From contig JAEOAD010000040.1 of assembly GCA_036365145.1 (NCBI GenBank), positions 14,237,501-14,301,500 on the forward strand: a stretch of DNA of 64,000 nt, in the 5' to 3' direction. The position numbers and the translations under genes are program-made. Below the pieces are notes generated by a model, which searched no databases, was not told the origin of the DNA, and saw only the letters and a program-made list of their open reading frames with translations. The stretch's first letter is position 1, and the number at the start of each line of letters is the position of its first letter. This DNA comes from Orientallactaga sibirica. Lineage: Eukaryota > Chordata > Mammalia > Rodentia > Dipodidae. Of the stretch, positions 28,118 to 37,578 are shown piece after piece.

Positions 28118-28272
28118 TATTTATTTTGGTTTTACAAGGTAGGGTTTCACTCTAACCCAGGTTAACCTGGAATTCACTATGTAGTCTCAGGGTGGCCTCG
28201 AACTCGTGGTGATCCTCCTACCTCTGCCTCCTGAGTGCTGGGATTAAAAGCGTGCACCGCCACGCCCAGCTT
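28118..28272 (-). mobile_element. B1 SINE
   Basis: TTTACAAGGTAGGGTTTCAC to CGCCACGCCCAGCT. Confidence 0.94.
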
Positions 28273-28294
28273 AGTTTTTATTTTTATTTTCATT

Positions 28295-28437
28295 TTTTTT
28301 ATTTTTCCAAAGTAGTGTCTTACTCTAGCCCAGACTGACCCCGGAATTCACTCTGTCATTCCAGGCTGGTCTGGAATTCCTAGCAATCCTCCTACCTCTG
28401 CCTCCCAGAGTGCTGGGATGTGGCACCACGCCTGGCT
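28295..28437 (-). mobile_element. B1 SINE
   Basis: CCAAAGTAGTGTCTTACTC; loses ATTAAAGGCGTGC near the 5' end. Confidence 0.9.
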
Positions 28438-28442
28438 ACAGT

Positions 28443-28689
28443 TTATTATTTATTTATTTATTTTTAAATTTTGTTTATTTTTATTTATGTATTTATTTGA
28501 GAGCGACAGACAGAGAGAAAGAGAGAGAGAATGTGCAAACAGGGCCTCCAGACAGTGCAAAGGAACTCCAGATATATGCACCACCTCGTGCATTTGGATT
28601 ACGTGGGTACTGGGGAATTGAGCCTCGAAGAGGGCTCCTTAGGCTTCACAGGCAAGCGCTTAACCGCTAAGCCATCTATCTCTCCAGCT
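28443..28689 (-). mobile_element. B2-family SINE
   Basis: Long TTTA tail; body with CTCGAAGAGGGCTCCTTAGG, the uncommon 'CTGG GAACC' extension also seen at 19.1 and 37.8 kb. Flanks CTACAGTTT. Confidence 0.92.
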
Positions 28690-28732
28690 CTACAGTTTGT
28701 TTTTGAGTTTAAGTTTTTCTGATGGGATGAAG

Positions 28733-28843
28733 GGGTTGAGACAGGGTCTTACTATGTAGCCCAGGCTGGCCTCCAACTCAAAGGTCCTATTCCTCAGCCT
28801 CTCGAGTGCCAGATTGACAACTATGTGCCACTAGACCTGGCTA
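28733..28843 (-). mobile_element. B1 SINE, old murid-like form
   Basis: GAGACAGGGTCTTACTATGTAGCCCAGG to GCCACTAGACCTGGCT. Confidence 0.75.
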
Positions 28844-28931
28844 GAATGATGGGATTGGGACTAGTTTTCCAACATCAGATGCATAGTCACAAAGCACCAT
28901 GCCGGTGTAGTCTGTTCAGCTGTGCTCTTTA

Positions 28932-28982
28932 GGGCTGGGGCTGTAGCTGGGTGGTAGAGCCCTTGCTTAGCATGTGTGAAGG
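28932..28982 (+). mobile_element. ID-like SINE
   Basis: AGGGCTGGGGCTGTAGCTGG GTGGTAGAGCCCTTGCTTAGCATG: ID head with an A box. Confidence 0.65.
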
Positions 28983-29149
28983 AGTATCCGCTCTCTTCCC
29001 TGGCCTCAAAGATCTCTCCTCCAAGTCTCACCAGCACCGTGGATTCAAACATCCCAGGCTCCTTGAAAGGAAGTGCAAACCCGTGGGGTCACTCTTTTCA
29101 GACTCCTAGAACTGTGATCTCTACTTCCGGCTTCTATCTGAAACTACTA

Positions 29150-29330
29150 GGACTGTAGCTCAGGAGCTAGAGTGCTTAGCTAGCATGCATAAAGCCCTAG
29201 GGTCAATACCCGGCAGTGCATAAGCCAGGTGTGGTAGCGCATGCCTGTAGTCCCAGCTTTCTGGAAGCAGGAGGATGGATTGGGGGTCTAGGAAGACATT
29301 AGGCTTGAAGGTCATTGAAAGGCAGAGCCA
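29150..29330 (+). mobile_element. ID-B1 composite SINE (B4-type)
   Basis: ID part (ACTGTAGCTCAGGAGC, TAGCTAGCATGCATAAAGCC, TCAATACCCGGCA) followed by B1 (AGCCAGGTGTGGTAGCGC ...). Matches the fused B4 layout. Confidence 0.7.
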
Positions 29331-29739
29331 GCCTCCAGTTTCCCTGGAAACCTCAGAAACGGAAACATCACAATTGCTTCTCCAAATTAAAACACCATAT
29401 GAAAGGAAGATAGATGGAATGCCAGGGCTCTGACTGAGGGAAAGCTAATTTGAGCTGGCCCTGGGTGGAGACATGAGATTCTAAGCTTCCCAAACATAAG
29501 ATTTTGGTCCTCTCTCGCTCAAGAGTTAATTCACCTGAGTCTGCCAATCACCTGGCCAGGTGATCACCCTTCACCTGTAGACAGGCCAAGGAGGTGGGAG
29601 GAGTATTGATCCCTCAATGAGTTAATGTACTTAAACCTGCAGAAGCCCCTCCTTCATTGCAGACCCTCACAGTGGAGCCTGTGTGCTTTTCTGAGTTCAA
29701 CCTCAAGAAGCCTCCTCTTTTATTTATTTATTTTTATTT

Positions 29740-29896
29740 TATATTTATTTTTTGGTTTTTCGAAGTAGGGTCTAACTTAGATCAGGCTGACCTGGAATTC
29801 ACTATGTAGTCTCAGGGTGGCCTCGAACTCACAGCAATCCTCCTACCTCTGCCTCCTGAGTGCTGGGATTAAAGACGTGCGCCACCACGCCCGGCT
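29740..29896 (-). mobile_element. B1 SINE nested in LTR
   Basis: TTTTTCGAAGTAGGGTC to GCGCCACCACGCCCGGCT, near consensus. Confidence 0.95.
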
Positions 29897-29898
29897 GT

Positions 29899-30121
29899 TT
29901 TTTTTTTAAATTTTATTTATTATTTGAGAGAAAGAGAGAGGGAGAGAGAGAAAGAGAGACAGCCAGACAATGGGCACATCACAGCCTCCAGACACTGCAA
30001 ATGAACTCCAGACACATGCGCCCCCTTGTGCATCTGGCTTACATGGGTCCTGGGGAATCGAACCTGGGTCATTTGGCTTTGCAGACAAATGCTTTTATCA
30101 CTAAGCCGTCTCTCCAGCCCC
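29899..30121 (-). mobile_element. B2-family SINE nested in LTR
   Basis: TTATTTGAGAGAAAGAGAGAG to TAAGCCGTCTCTCCAGCCCC. Confidence 0.94.
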
Positions 30122-30127
30122 CTGACC

Positions 30128-30271
30128 CTTTTTTCTGAGGTTGGATCTCACTCTACCCCAGGCCGACCTGGCGCTCACTCTGTAGTCCCTGGGTGGCCTC
30201 TAACTCACAGCCACCCTTCTACTTCTGCCTCCCAAGTGCTGGGATCAAAGGTGTGCACCACCACACCAGGC
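30128..30271 (-). mobile_element. B1 SINE nested in LTR
   Basis: CTGAGGTTGGATCTCACTC to CACCACACCAGGCC; older than the first. Confidence 0.92.
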
Positions 30272-30449
30272 CTTTTTCCCGTTTTCTTTCTCTTTGCATG
30301 TCAACTGAAACCCTAATAAGCATGCTTGTCTGAACACTTTAGGGCTTTTCCACTTGTTTTGTTCAATAAATCTCCTTTGCCTTACTCATCCTCCTTGTGC
30401 CTAATTTCTGGTCCAGAGACAAATTCGACAGTGTCAAAATTTGCAACAT

Positions 30450-30540
30450 GATCAAAAGTTCAAGGTCATCCTTGGCTACATAGTGAGTTCAAAGGCACAT
30501 AACTGGGCTACATGAGACCCTGTCTAAACAACAACCAAAA
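30450..30540 (+). mobile_element. B1-related fragment, old
   Basis: AAAGTTCAAGGTCATCCTTGG then GAGACCCTGTCTAAAC; the same subtype as 25739-25870. Confidence 0.65.
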
Positions 30541-30607
30541 AAGTGCAGAGGTGTTACATTTGCTGGCAGGGTCAATGGAAAAAGTCTTTTTAAAAATTTC
30601 TCCTTTT

Positions 30608-30763
30608 ACTTGGGTTTTTCAAGGTAGGGTATTGCTCCAGCCCAGGCTGACCTAGAATTCATTAAGTAGTCCCAGGCTGGCCTCAAACTCACAACTCACA
30701 GTGATCCTCTTACCTCTGCTTCCTGAATACTGGTATTAAAGGTGTGTGCTACCACACTCGGCT
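30608..30763 (-). mobile_element. B1 SINE
   Basis: TTTTCAAGGTAGGGTATTGC; contains a duplicated ACTCACA. Confidence 0.92.
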
Positions 30764-30770
30764 TAAAAAA

Positions 30771-30772
30771 TG

Positions 30773-30827
<55 letters not shown>

Positions 30828-30830
30828 CTC
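30771..30830. repeat. (CTTT)n microsatellite
   Basis: About 14 CTTT units forming the tail of the next B2. Confidence 0.95.
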
Positions 30831-31003
30831 TTTGCAAACAGAGAGAACAGAAAGAGAGAGAGAATGGGTGTGTCAGAGCCTCTAACTCCTGCAAACTCCA
30901 GATGCATGTGTGTGCCTTTGGCTGTGCCTGGGTACTGAGGAATTAAACCCAGCTCTTAAGCTTTGTAGACAAGTGCCTTAATCACTGAGCCATCTCTTTA
31001 GCC
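30831..31003 (-). mobile_element. B2-family SINE
   Basis: GCAAACAGAGAGAACAG to CTGAGCCATCTCTTTAGCCC; older, shortened GAACTCCAG part. Confidence 0.9.
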
Positions 31004-31035
31004 CCCAAAGGTCTTCTTCTTTTTTTTTTTTTAAA

Positions 31036-31090
31036 TAGTTGGAGAAACTGAGGCCCAAGATATGCAATTTAGTGGCCACGTCAATGTCTA
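31036..31090 (-). mobile_element. MIR SINE fragment, antisense
   Basis: GTTGGAGAAACTGAGGCCCAAG. Confidence 0.6.
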
Positions 31091-31226
31091 TGTGTTGTGT
31101 GTGTCAGAGGCTTCTATGTGTGGCTCTGCATTTTCAGTACCATTTCCGGACTATTATGGTTCACTTAACGACCTTTTCACTTTATGATGGTGCAGAAGTG
31201 GTATGTTTGAAGAACTTGACATACAG

Positions 31227-31310
31227 GAAGGCTGGGGAGGTGACTTAGTAGTAGCTCATTTGTTCAGTATGCACTAGTCCCCAGCACCACTACCACCAAA
31301 AATAAATAGA
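31227..31310 (+). mobile_element. ID-like SINE
   Basis: GAAGGCTGGGGAGGTGAC ... CAGTATGCACTAGTCCCCAG. Confidence 0.5.
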
Positions 31311-31322
31311 TAAAGGAAATGT

Positions 31323-31510
31323 GGGGCTGGAAAGATGACTTAGTGGTTAAGGTACTTGTCTGCAAAGCCTAAGGACCCAGGTTTGATTCCCCAGTACCCA
31401 CAAAAAGCCAGATGCACAAAGTGGTGCATGCCTCTAGAGCTCGTTGGCTAGAGGCCCTGGCGTGTCCATTCTCTCTCTCTCAAATAAATAAATAAAATAA
31501 TAAAAATAAA
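31323..31510 (+). mobile_element. B2-family SINE
   Basis: GGGGCTGGAAAGATGACTTAG; short CT run, AATAAATAAATAAAAT tail. Confidence 0.93.
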
Positions 31511-31689
31511 TGCATTGTGAATGTTAATGGTGAGAAACCTACCATCAGTCTTTCACTTCCTCTACCATATTCAGTACATTATGTGAAAGTCAACACTGTG
31601 TTATAAAATGGGCTTTGTGTTAGATGGTTTCGCCCAACTGTGGCTGATGGAAGTGTTCTGAGCATGTCTGAGGGTAGGCATGTCAGCTT

Positions 31690-31965
31690 GCCCTTCTGTG
31701 AAAACAAACAACAAAACACCTGAGCTGATTTCAAAGGAGGAAAGGATTCATTTTGGACCTCACTCCATGGTAACCAGGAGGAAGAAAGACAAGAAGGAAG
31801 GGGCAAGATATAGGCTTCAAGGGCAACCATCCCAGACCTACTTCCTACTGAGTCATAACTCCATAATTGACTTAATTCTTTCTTAGGGTCAGAACTCTCA
31901 CGACCCAACACCTGAGCACGGCTGCACTGGGGACCGAACCTTCATTACCCAAGCTTTTGAAGGAC
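31690..31965 (-). mobile_element. MaLR-type LTR, antisense
   Basis: CTGTGAAAACAAACAAC ... GGAGGAAAGGATTCATTTTGG ... GCACTGGGGACCGAACCTTC follow the antisense rodent MaLR LTR. No internal region. Confidence 0.5.
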
Positions 31966-32007
31966 AGCTAAGCTCTAAGACACTATGGTGAGCTCAGCTA
32001 TGACTTT

Positions 32008-32297
32008 TTTTTTTAAACTTTTTATTTATTATTATTTTTTTTTTTGGAGAGAGACACACACAGAGAGAGAGAGAGACAGAGAGACAGAGAGAGGAAGACA
32101 GAGATGGGCACGCCAGTAGTCTCAGCTGCTGTGAACGAAATCCAGATGTGTGCGCCCCCTTGTGGTCAAGTGCGTCCTTGTGTCACTTTGCATCTGGTTA
32201 AACGTGGGACCTGGAGACTGGAACCGCTGGAGATTGGAACCAGCGTTCTTAGGCTTAGGAGGCAGGCGCCTTAACCCCTAAGCCATCTCTCCAGCCC
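32008..32297 (-). mobile_element. B2-family SINE, long variant
   Basis: Exact 15-bp target duplication AGCTATGACTTTTTT (31996 and 32298). The extra internal segment (GTGGTCAAGTGCGTCCTTG...) sits before TTTGCATCTGG. It also duplicates GGAGATTGGAACC. Confidence 0.93.
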
Positions 32298-32307
32298 AGC
32301 TATGACT

Positions 32308-32491
32308 TTTTTATTTATTTGCAAGGAGAGATAGAGAGAGATAGGCATGCCAGCGCCTCTAACCACTGTAAACAAACTCCAGATGCATGCGCCACCTTGT
32401 GCGTCTGGCTTATGTAGGTCCTGGGGGATCAAAACTGGGTTGTTAGGCTTTACAGGCAAGCACCTTAATGGCTGACCCATACTTCTAGGCC
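32308..32491 (-). mobile_element. B2-family SINE, older copy
   Basis: TTATTTATTTGCAAGGAGAG to GACCCATACTTCTAGGCC. Confidence 0.88.
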
Positions 32492-32554
32492 TAGTTTCAA
32501 CTTTTATGGACTAATTGGGATACAGTCCCATTCTAAATGGAGGAGCGTCTGTAT

Positions 32555-32650
32555 TGATTATGTGTATTTGCACGTAAAGAGCATGCGCTCTGGTCGAGGG
32601 TTCAAAGCTGGTCTGTGTGACTAGTTATGTGACCTGGAACAAGTTTCTTT
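32555..32650 (+). mobile_element. MIR SINE, first part
   Basis: AAGAGCATGCGCTCTGGTCG ... GTTATGTGACCTGGAACAAG: MIR 5' half. It resumes at 33240 after a ~590 bp insertion. Confidence 0.7.
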
Positions 32651-32659
32651 TTGTTCCTT

Positions 32660-32735
32660 TCTTTCTTTCTTTTTTTTTGGGGGGGGGGAGGGTTTGGTTT
32701 TACTTTTTAAAAATATTTTTATTTTATTTTATTTT
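32660..32735. repeat. T-rich and (TTTTA)n tract
   Basis: CTTTCTTTC, a G8 run and TTTTATTTTATTTTATT; the tail of the next B1. Confidence 0.85.
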
Positions 32736-32737
32736 AT

Positions 32738-32889
32738 TTATTTTGGCTTTTCAAGGTAACACATTGCTCTAGCCCAGGCTGACCTGGAATTCATTATGTC
32801 ATCTCAGGGTGGGCCCGAATTTATGGCAATCCTCCTACCTCTGCCTCCTGAGTGCTGGGATTAAAGGAGTGTGCCACTACATCTGGCTG
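32738..32889 (-). mobile_element. B1 SINE
   Basis: TTTTCAAGGTAACACATTGC to GCCACTACATCTGGCTGG. Confidence 0.92.
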
Positions 32890-32898
32890 GTTTTATTT

Positions 32899-32903
32899 CT
32901 GAT

Positions 32904-32946
<43 letters not shown>

Positions 32947-33132
32947 TTAGAGACAGAGAGAAGGACAGAGAGAGAATGAGAATGGGCACACCAGGGTCTT
33001 TAGTGGCTGCAAACGAACTCCAGATGCATGCACCACCATGTGCCTCTGGCTTACATGGGACCTAGAGAATCGAACCTGGGTCCTTAAGCTTCTCAGGCAT
33101 GCGCCTTAACCACTAAGCCATCCCTCCAGCCC
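32899..33132 (-). mobile_element. B2-family SINE with (TTTA)n tail
   Basis: About 12 TTTA units then GAGACAGAGAGAAGG to TAAGCCATCCCTCCAGCCC. Confidence 0.94.
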
Positions 33133-33176
33133 TAAGCTGAGTTACAGACACACACGGCCAAATGCATCTGTTCATG

Positions 33177-33238
33177 TGAGTCCTGAAGATCAAACTTCAG
33201 TCTCATGGAAGTACGCTTCACCCCTGGGCCATCTGTCC
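33177..33238 (-). mobile_element. B2/ID-like remnant, old
   Basis: GAGTCCTGAAGATCAAACTTC ... CACCCCTGGGCCATCTGTCC. Confidence 0.45.
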
Positions 33239-33239
33239 T

Positions 33240-33345
33240 TGGACAAGTTTCTTCATATTGTCATGCTGAAGTTGTGAAATGGAAGTCTTAGAGGCAACTT
33301 CATAAGCTTAATGTCAGAACGAAATAGTTTAACATATGTCATCAC
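33240..33345 (+). mobile_element. MIR SINE, second part
   Basis: GGACAAGTTTCTTCATATTG ... GTTGTGAAATGGAAGTC continues the MIR of 32555-32650. GGAACAAGTTTCTT/GGACAAGTTTCTT mark the insertion boundaries. Confidence 0.7.
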
Positions 33346-33426
33346 ACATTCTTCAACAAATATTAGTTTCTGCAATGGTTTGAGAAATCACCAGCCGTGG
33401 GTGGGCATTAAGACACAGTGGATGAG

Positions 33427-33623
33427 GGCTGGAGACATGGCTTAGTGGTTAAGGCGTTTGCCTGCAAAGCCAAAGGACCCGGGTTTGATTCTCTAGGACC
33501 CACATAAGCCAGATGCACAAGGGGACGCATTCATCTGGAGTTCATTTGCAATGGCTGGATGCCCTGGCATGCCCATTCTCTCTCTCAAAAAAAAATAAAT
33601 AAATAAAATATATTTTAAAAAAC
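33427..33623 (+). mobile_element. B2-family SINE
   Basis: GGGCTGGAGACATGGCTTAG; flanks AGACACAGTGGATGAG and AGACACAGTTGATGAG. Confidence 0.95.
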
Positions 33624-33699
33624 TATCAAAATAAAAGACACAGTTGATGAGAGCAACCCTGAGGATGAGCAGTCTATATGGTGGCCCCGACTCCTTTGG

Positions 33700-33822
33700 G
33701 AAGGACTTTGGGAAGTCACCTAACCTTTTTGTGACTTCCTCTCGAACATGGAGGGAATGGAAGTGCCCATAACTTAAGAGTGGGTGGAAAATGAGAAGAG
33801 ATCACCTAAGCTAAACATCTTT
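33700..33822 (+). mobile_element. MIR SINE, first part
   Basis: GGGAAGTCACCTAACCTTTTTG ... GGAGGGAATGGAAGTGCCC; the 3' end is at 34041 beyond a B2. Confidence 0.65.
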
Positions 33823-33825
33823 TTT

Positions 33826-34040
33826 TTAATAAGTGAGAAAGTTTTATTTATTTATTTATTTGCAGAGAGAGAGAGAGTGTGTGTGTGAGCATAAGCCCCT
33901 GGGCCTCCAGCCATTGCAAATGAACTCCAGATGCATGCGCCACTTTGTGCATCTGGCTCTACGTGGGTACTGGGGAATCGAACCCAAGTCCTTAGGCTTT
34001 GTAGGCAAGTGCCTTAACCGCTGAGCCATCTCTTCAGCCC
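33826..34040 (-). mobile_element. B2-family SINE nested in MIR
   Basis: TTTATTTGCAGAGAGAGAG to GAGCCATCTCTTCAGCCC; flanks AAGCTAAACATC and AAGCTAGGCATT. Confidence 0.93.
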
Positions 34041-34092
34041 AAAGCTAGGCATTTTGTACACAGTAAGGGCTTAATATTTGCTAGCTCTCCTT
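34041..34092 (+). mobile_element. MIR SINE, 3' end
   Basis: ACACAGTAAGGGCTTAATATTTG corresponds to the MIR AGTAGGTGCTCAATAAATG end. Confidence 0.65.
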
Positions 34093-34117
34093 ATCTGTAG
34101 AAAAATACCAATGCAGG

Positions 34118-34308
34118 GGATGAAGAGGATGGCTCAGTGGTTAAAGGTGCTTGCTTGCAAAACCTGATGGCCAGAGTTTGACCCCCCCCCAGTACCCATG
34201 AAAAGCACAAAGTGGCAAATGCATCTGGAGTTCCTTCATAGTGGCAAGAGACTCTGGCATGCCCATGCTCTCTCTCTCCTTATCAATAAACAAATATTAT
34301 TAAAACAA
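34118..34308 (+). mobile_element. B2-family SINE, older copy
   Basis: GGATGAAGAGGATGGCTCAG with AAAGGTGCTTGCTTGC and a C9 run in the B-box region. Confidence 0.88.
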
Positions 34309-34384
34309 CAAGGCAGACTTCTTTCTTAGGTTCAGTTATTTAATCATCTCGGAGAATTACTTAGTATGTAAAAAGTCTTTGTTT

Positions 34385-34612
34385 GGGCTGAGAGATGACT
34401 TAGCGATTAAGGCGTTTACCTGCAAAGCCAAAGGACCCCAGTTTGATTCTCCAGGACCCACATAAGCCAGATGCTCAAGAAGGCGCATGGATCTGGGGTT
34501 CGTTTGCAGTGGCTGAATACCCTGGAGCACCCATTCTCTCTCTCTCTTGAAATAAATAAATAAGTAAATAAATAAATAAATTAATTAATTAATTTTAAAA
34601 AATATGTTTTTA
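34385..34612 (+). mobile_element. B2-family SINE
   Basis: GGGCTGAGAGATGACTTAGC, long AAAT/AATT tail. Confidence 0.94.
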
Positions 34613-34689
34613 AAAAATGCTTTGCTTTAAAAAAGGTCTTGTGTTTAAAATGATCTATGGTCCCTATAAGACTGAACCAATTACTATGT

Positions 34690-34810
34690 ATTACTCAAAA
34701 TAACCCAGGTAAGTTATCTGAGGTTCTCAGCACTTGGTCAAGGTGACACAGGGAGTTGATGGCAGAATTGAAAAGGAATTTGTAGTCACTTGATTCTGTT
34801 GCTTAAACCC
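34690..34810 (-). mobile_element. MIR SINE, antisense
   Basis: GTTATCTGAGGTTCTCAGC ... TTGGTCAAGGTGACACAGGG ... GCAGAATTGAAAAGG. Confidence 0.6.
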
Positions 34811-34869
34811 CTGAGTCTTGGGGTCTTTCTATTTATTCTTGATGACTTATCACCATTAAAAATAAATAA

Positions 34870-35307
34870 GTAAATAAAAAACTGCTTGTGAAGTTGTGAC
34901 TCAGCTGCACATGCCCTGTTTGGGGGCTTGGGGCAGAAACCCGCCGCCTGCTTATATCCCTTCTAAGAGGGAATTTGGCTCCAGATGGGTGGAAGAATAT
35001 AAGGTCAGGAATAAGTAAAACTTGGGAAATTTGAAAGTTTGGATAAGAACACAGGATTCAGAAAATTCTTCAAAGAGAATGAACGACAGCAATAGCTAGG
35101 GGAAAAAGATAAGGGGGGTGGCAGGGAAAACAAAAGATGCTCTAGAATCTTCAAGGATGGCATACAGGATCCAGCCTCTCTCCCCACTGGAGGCCTCTGA
35201 GTGACTTCCTGGCACCCATGGGTGACTCCAGGGGGCTCTGTGCAATGACACCCCCTCATGAGGGCTGAGTGGGCCAGCACACTCACAGGGTGGAATTCTC
35301 TTGTTAT
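34870..35307. other. Single-copy-looking DNA
   Basis: About 440 bp; a 93-codon minus frame is not recognisable. Confidence 0.4.
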
Positions 35308-35463
35308 TGTTGTTTTGTTTTGTTTTTTGAGGTAGAGTTTTACTCTAGCTCAGGCTGACCTGGAATTCATTATGTAGTCTCAGGCTGGCCTCAAACCTCT
35401 CACAGCGGTCCTCCTACCTCTGCCTCCCAAATGCTGGGATTAAAGGCGTGTGTCTCCATGACC
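35308..35463 (-). mobile_element. B1 SINE
   Basis: (TTTTG)n tail, GAGGTAGAGTTTTACTC to GCGTGTGTCTCCATGACCC. Confidence 0.93.
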
Positions 35464-35466
35464 CCT

Positions 35467-36073
35467 GGGATTCCCTTTTCTAGCCTGGAATCCTGCTCTC
35501 CTTTCTAGGCAAATGTCCCTGTGTTCTTACTTACTAATCAATGTCCCACATGCAATGGTGGAGCTGTCTGGAGCACAATAGCTGTGAACCAGACACATAG
35601 AAGCCAAAAGCTGAGCGTAAATGAGATGTGAATGGATGAATGCCTACAGGGGCCAATGGAATAGCCTTTTTCACAAGTAGGGAAGCTTGTTTTTCTAAGA
35701 TCCCCCCTCCCATGCTGGGGTGGGATAGGTTCCGAGGGTGGAGGAGGAGGAAGGGTGAACTGAGACTTCTGGTTTGGTAAGGGGAGGCACAGACTTAAAC
35801 CCAGAAAAGACAGAACAAAAACAACCAAAACAAAACAAAATGATTGTCGCAAAACAGTAACAATTGGTTATGGCCTTTGACCTCAAAACAAGGACCTCCC
35901 TGAAAAGGCCCCGGGGAACTTTCTTATAAAACAGATTAGTTTACATTGCAAGGGGCACTGGGGAAAGTTCAGAAGGAAGAGCCAGAAGCCAGGGTGACTT
36001 TGGAGTGGAGCTGGGAGCTCTGGCTGCAGAAGGCGCTCCCACCTGCCATGGGGGCTCCTCTCCCAGTGAAGCC
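35467..36073. other. Single-copy-looking DNA
   Basis: 600 bp. Minus-strand frames of 104 and 77 codons are open, neither recognised; one runs into the B1 remnant. Confidence 0.45.
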
Positions 36074-36076
36074 TCA

Positions 36077-36111
36077 TTTCGGGATTAAAGGCGTGCGCCA
36101 CCACGCCCGGC
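36077..36111 (-). mobile_element. B1 5'-end only, 35 bp
   Basis: GGGATTAAAGGCGTGCGCCA CCACGCCCGGC (broken here for length) at consensus quality, flanked by CCTCATTT and CTTCATTT. It lacks the B1 body and poly(A). Confidence 0.9.
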
Positions 36112-36117
36112 TTCATT

Positions 36118-36317
36118 TCTATTTTTAAAAATTAATTTGTTTATTTATTTGTGAGAGAGGCAGAGAGAGAGAGAAAGAGAACCAGCATGCCAGGGCCTTC
36201 AGCCACTGCAAAACTCCACATGCATGTACCACCTTGTGCAATCTAGCTTTATATGGGTACTAGGGAATAGGACCAGGGTCCTTTGGCTTTGCAGGCAAGC
36301 ACCTTAACCGTAAGGTT
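36118..36317 (-). mobile_element. B2-family SINE, 5'-truncated
   Basis: TTTATTTGTGAGAGAGGCAG to CACCTTAACCGTAAGG; the TAAGCCATCTCTCC end is lost. Confidence 0.9.
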
Positions 36318-36324
36318 ATTAAAC

Positions 36325-36388
36325 TGTTCGGAGTTCCCATTGTTTCTCTCTCTCTCTCAAATAAATACATTTAATATTAAAAAAATTA
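36325..36388 (+). mobile_element. B2 3'-end fragment
   Basis: CGGAGTTCCCATTGTTTC, CT run, AAATAAATAC tail. It meets the previous antisense B2 where both have lost their 5' parts. Confidence 0.7.
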
Positions 36389-36390
36389 GA

Positions 36391-36540
36391 ACGGGGTATG
36401 TTGTCACATGCCTTTAATCCCAGCACTTGGGAGGCAGAGGTAGGAGGATGGCTGTGAGTTCGAGGCCACCCTGAGATCACATAGTGAACTGCAGATCAAC
36501 TTAGGCTAGAGAGCCCTACCTCAAAAAACAAACAAAATTA
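36391..36540 (+). mobile_element. B1 SINE
   Basis: GAACGGGGTATGTTGTCACATG to CTACCTCAAAAAACAAAC. Confidence 0.92.
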
Positions 36541-36850
36541 AAGTGCTCTAAGCCAACCGGATATGTACAGACAATTGCAAGGCCATCTTCCAGGATCGTG
36601 GGTTCCCCTGCTATGATAACTTGAGGAAATGTACCCATTATTCCATAAACTCAATCCACCAAGTTCAACGCCAGTAGAGAAGGGTTGGGCAGCCTTTGTT
36701 GGACCCTGACCATCACCAACCCACCAACCAGACCTTTCCCCCCAGGCTGAAAAGATGGGCTGGTATGCTAAATGTCAAGGGCCTTTTGTTTTAAATACCC
36801 AGTGTTCCCATTTGAAATTTGAGAGGCGTCAGCAACAAGCATCCTGGCAT
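36541..36850. other. Single-copy-looking DNA
   Basis: No repeat recognised. Confidence 0.4.
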
Positions 36851-36990
36851 GCCTTGTAAGCCAGATACACAAGGTAGTGCATGTGTCTGGAGTTCATTTG
36901 CAGTGGCTGAAGGCCTTGGCATGCCCATTCTCTCTCCCTCTATTTCTCTCTCAAATAAATAAAGTTCCTTAAAAATTAAAAAAAAAAAAA
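36851..36990 (+). mobile_element. B2-family SINE, 5'-truncated
   Basis: Starts at CTTGTAAGCCAGATACAC, complete to the A-rich tail. Confidence 0.9.
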
Positions 36991-37000
36991 TCGAAGTCAG

Positions 37001-37180
37001 GGCTGGAGAGATGGCTCAGTGGTTAAAGGTGAAAGCTTGCAAAGTCCTGGGATCGATTCTCCAGTGCCCATGTAAAGCCAGATGCACAAAGTAGCACATG
37101 TGTCTAGGGTTTGTTTGTAGTGGCAAGGAGCCCTGGCGCACACTTACTCTCTCTCAAATTAGTTTTTAAAATATTTTAAT
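37001..37180 (+). mobile_element. B2-family SINE, older copy
   Basis: GGGCTGGAGAGATGGCTCAG, short CT run. Confidence 0.92.
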
Positions 37181-37464
37181 TTTCTTGTTTAACAATGGCT
37201 TACACCCAAAACCTGAGATCTCTGCTTATGGAGGCAAAGGCACCCGTGCACAATGTAAGTCACGTTGTTTTCACCCTGTGAAGGCCCCTTAAACCGTCTA
37301 AGATGGCTGCCTGGGCAGTGGCTGTGAAGGGAATCAGTGCCCCAGCATTGTGGCCTTTCAGACCCCACAACTGAAGGAAGACAGACAACGTGACGATAAG
37401 GTTTGCCACTTAATAGGGTGACCCCTTGTTGAAAACGGAGGAGAAAAGTACCATGTAAAATATA
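37181..37464. other. Single-copy-looking DNA
   Basis: No assignable feature. Confidence 0.35.
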
Positions 37465-37465
37465 A

Positions 37466-37578
37466 GCCGGGTGTGGTGGCTCACACCTTTAATCCCAATA
37501 CTCTGGAAGCTGAGGTAGGAGGACCCCTGTGAGTTCTAGGCCAGCCTGGGGCTACAGAGTGAGACCCTACCTCAAGGT
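37466..37578 (+). mobile_element. B1 SINE
   Basis: GCCGGGTGTGGTGGCTCACAC; lacks the AATTCCAGGTCAGCCTGGGC block and ends GACCCTACCTCAAGG. Confidence 0.88.

Larger units (their letters stand above)
29430..30432 (+). mobile_element. Solo LTR, split by three SINEs
   Basis: The left part (29430-29720) and right part (30272-30432) surround B1, B2 and B1 insertions. The left holds CTGCCAATCA and the 18-bp palindrome at 29547-29564; the right has TTCAATAAATCTCC as poly(A) signal followed by a CT-rich R/U5-like CTTACTCATCCTCCTTG and ends near AATTCGACA. The layout is that of an ERV LTR with no internal genes nearby. Family and exact ends are uncertain. Confidence 0.6.
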
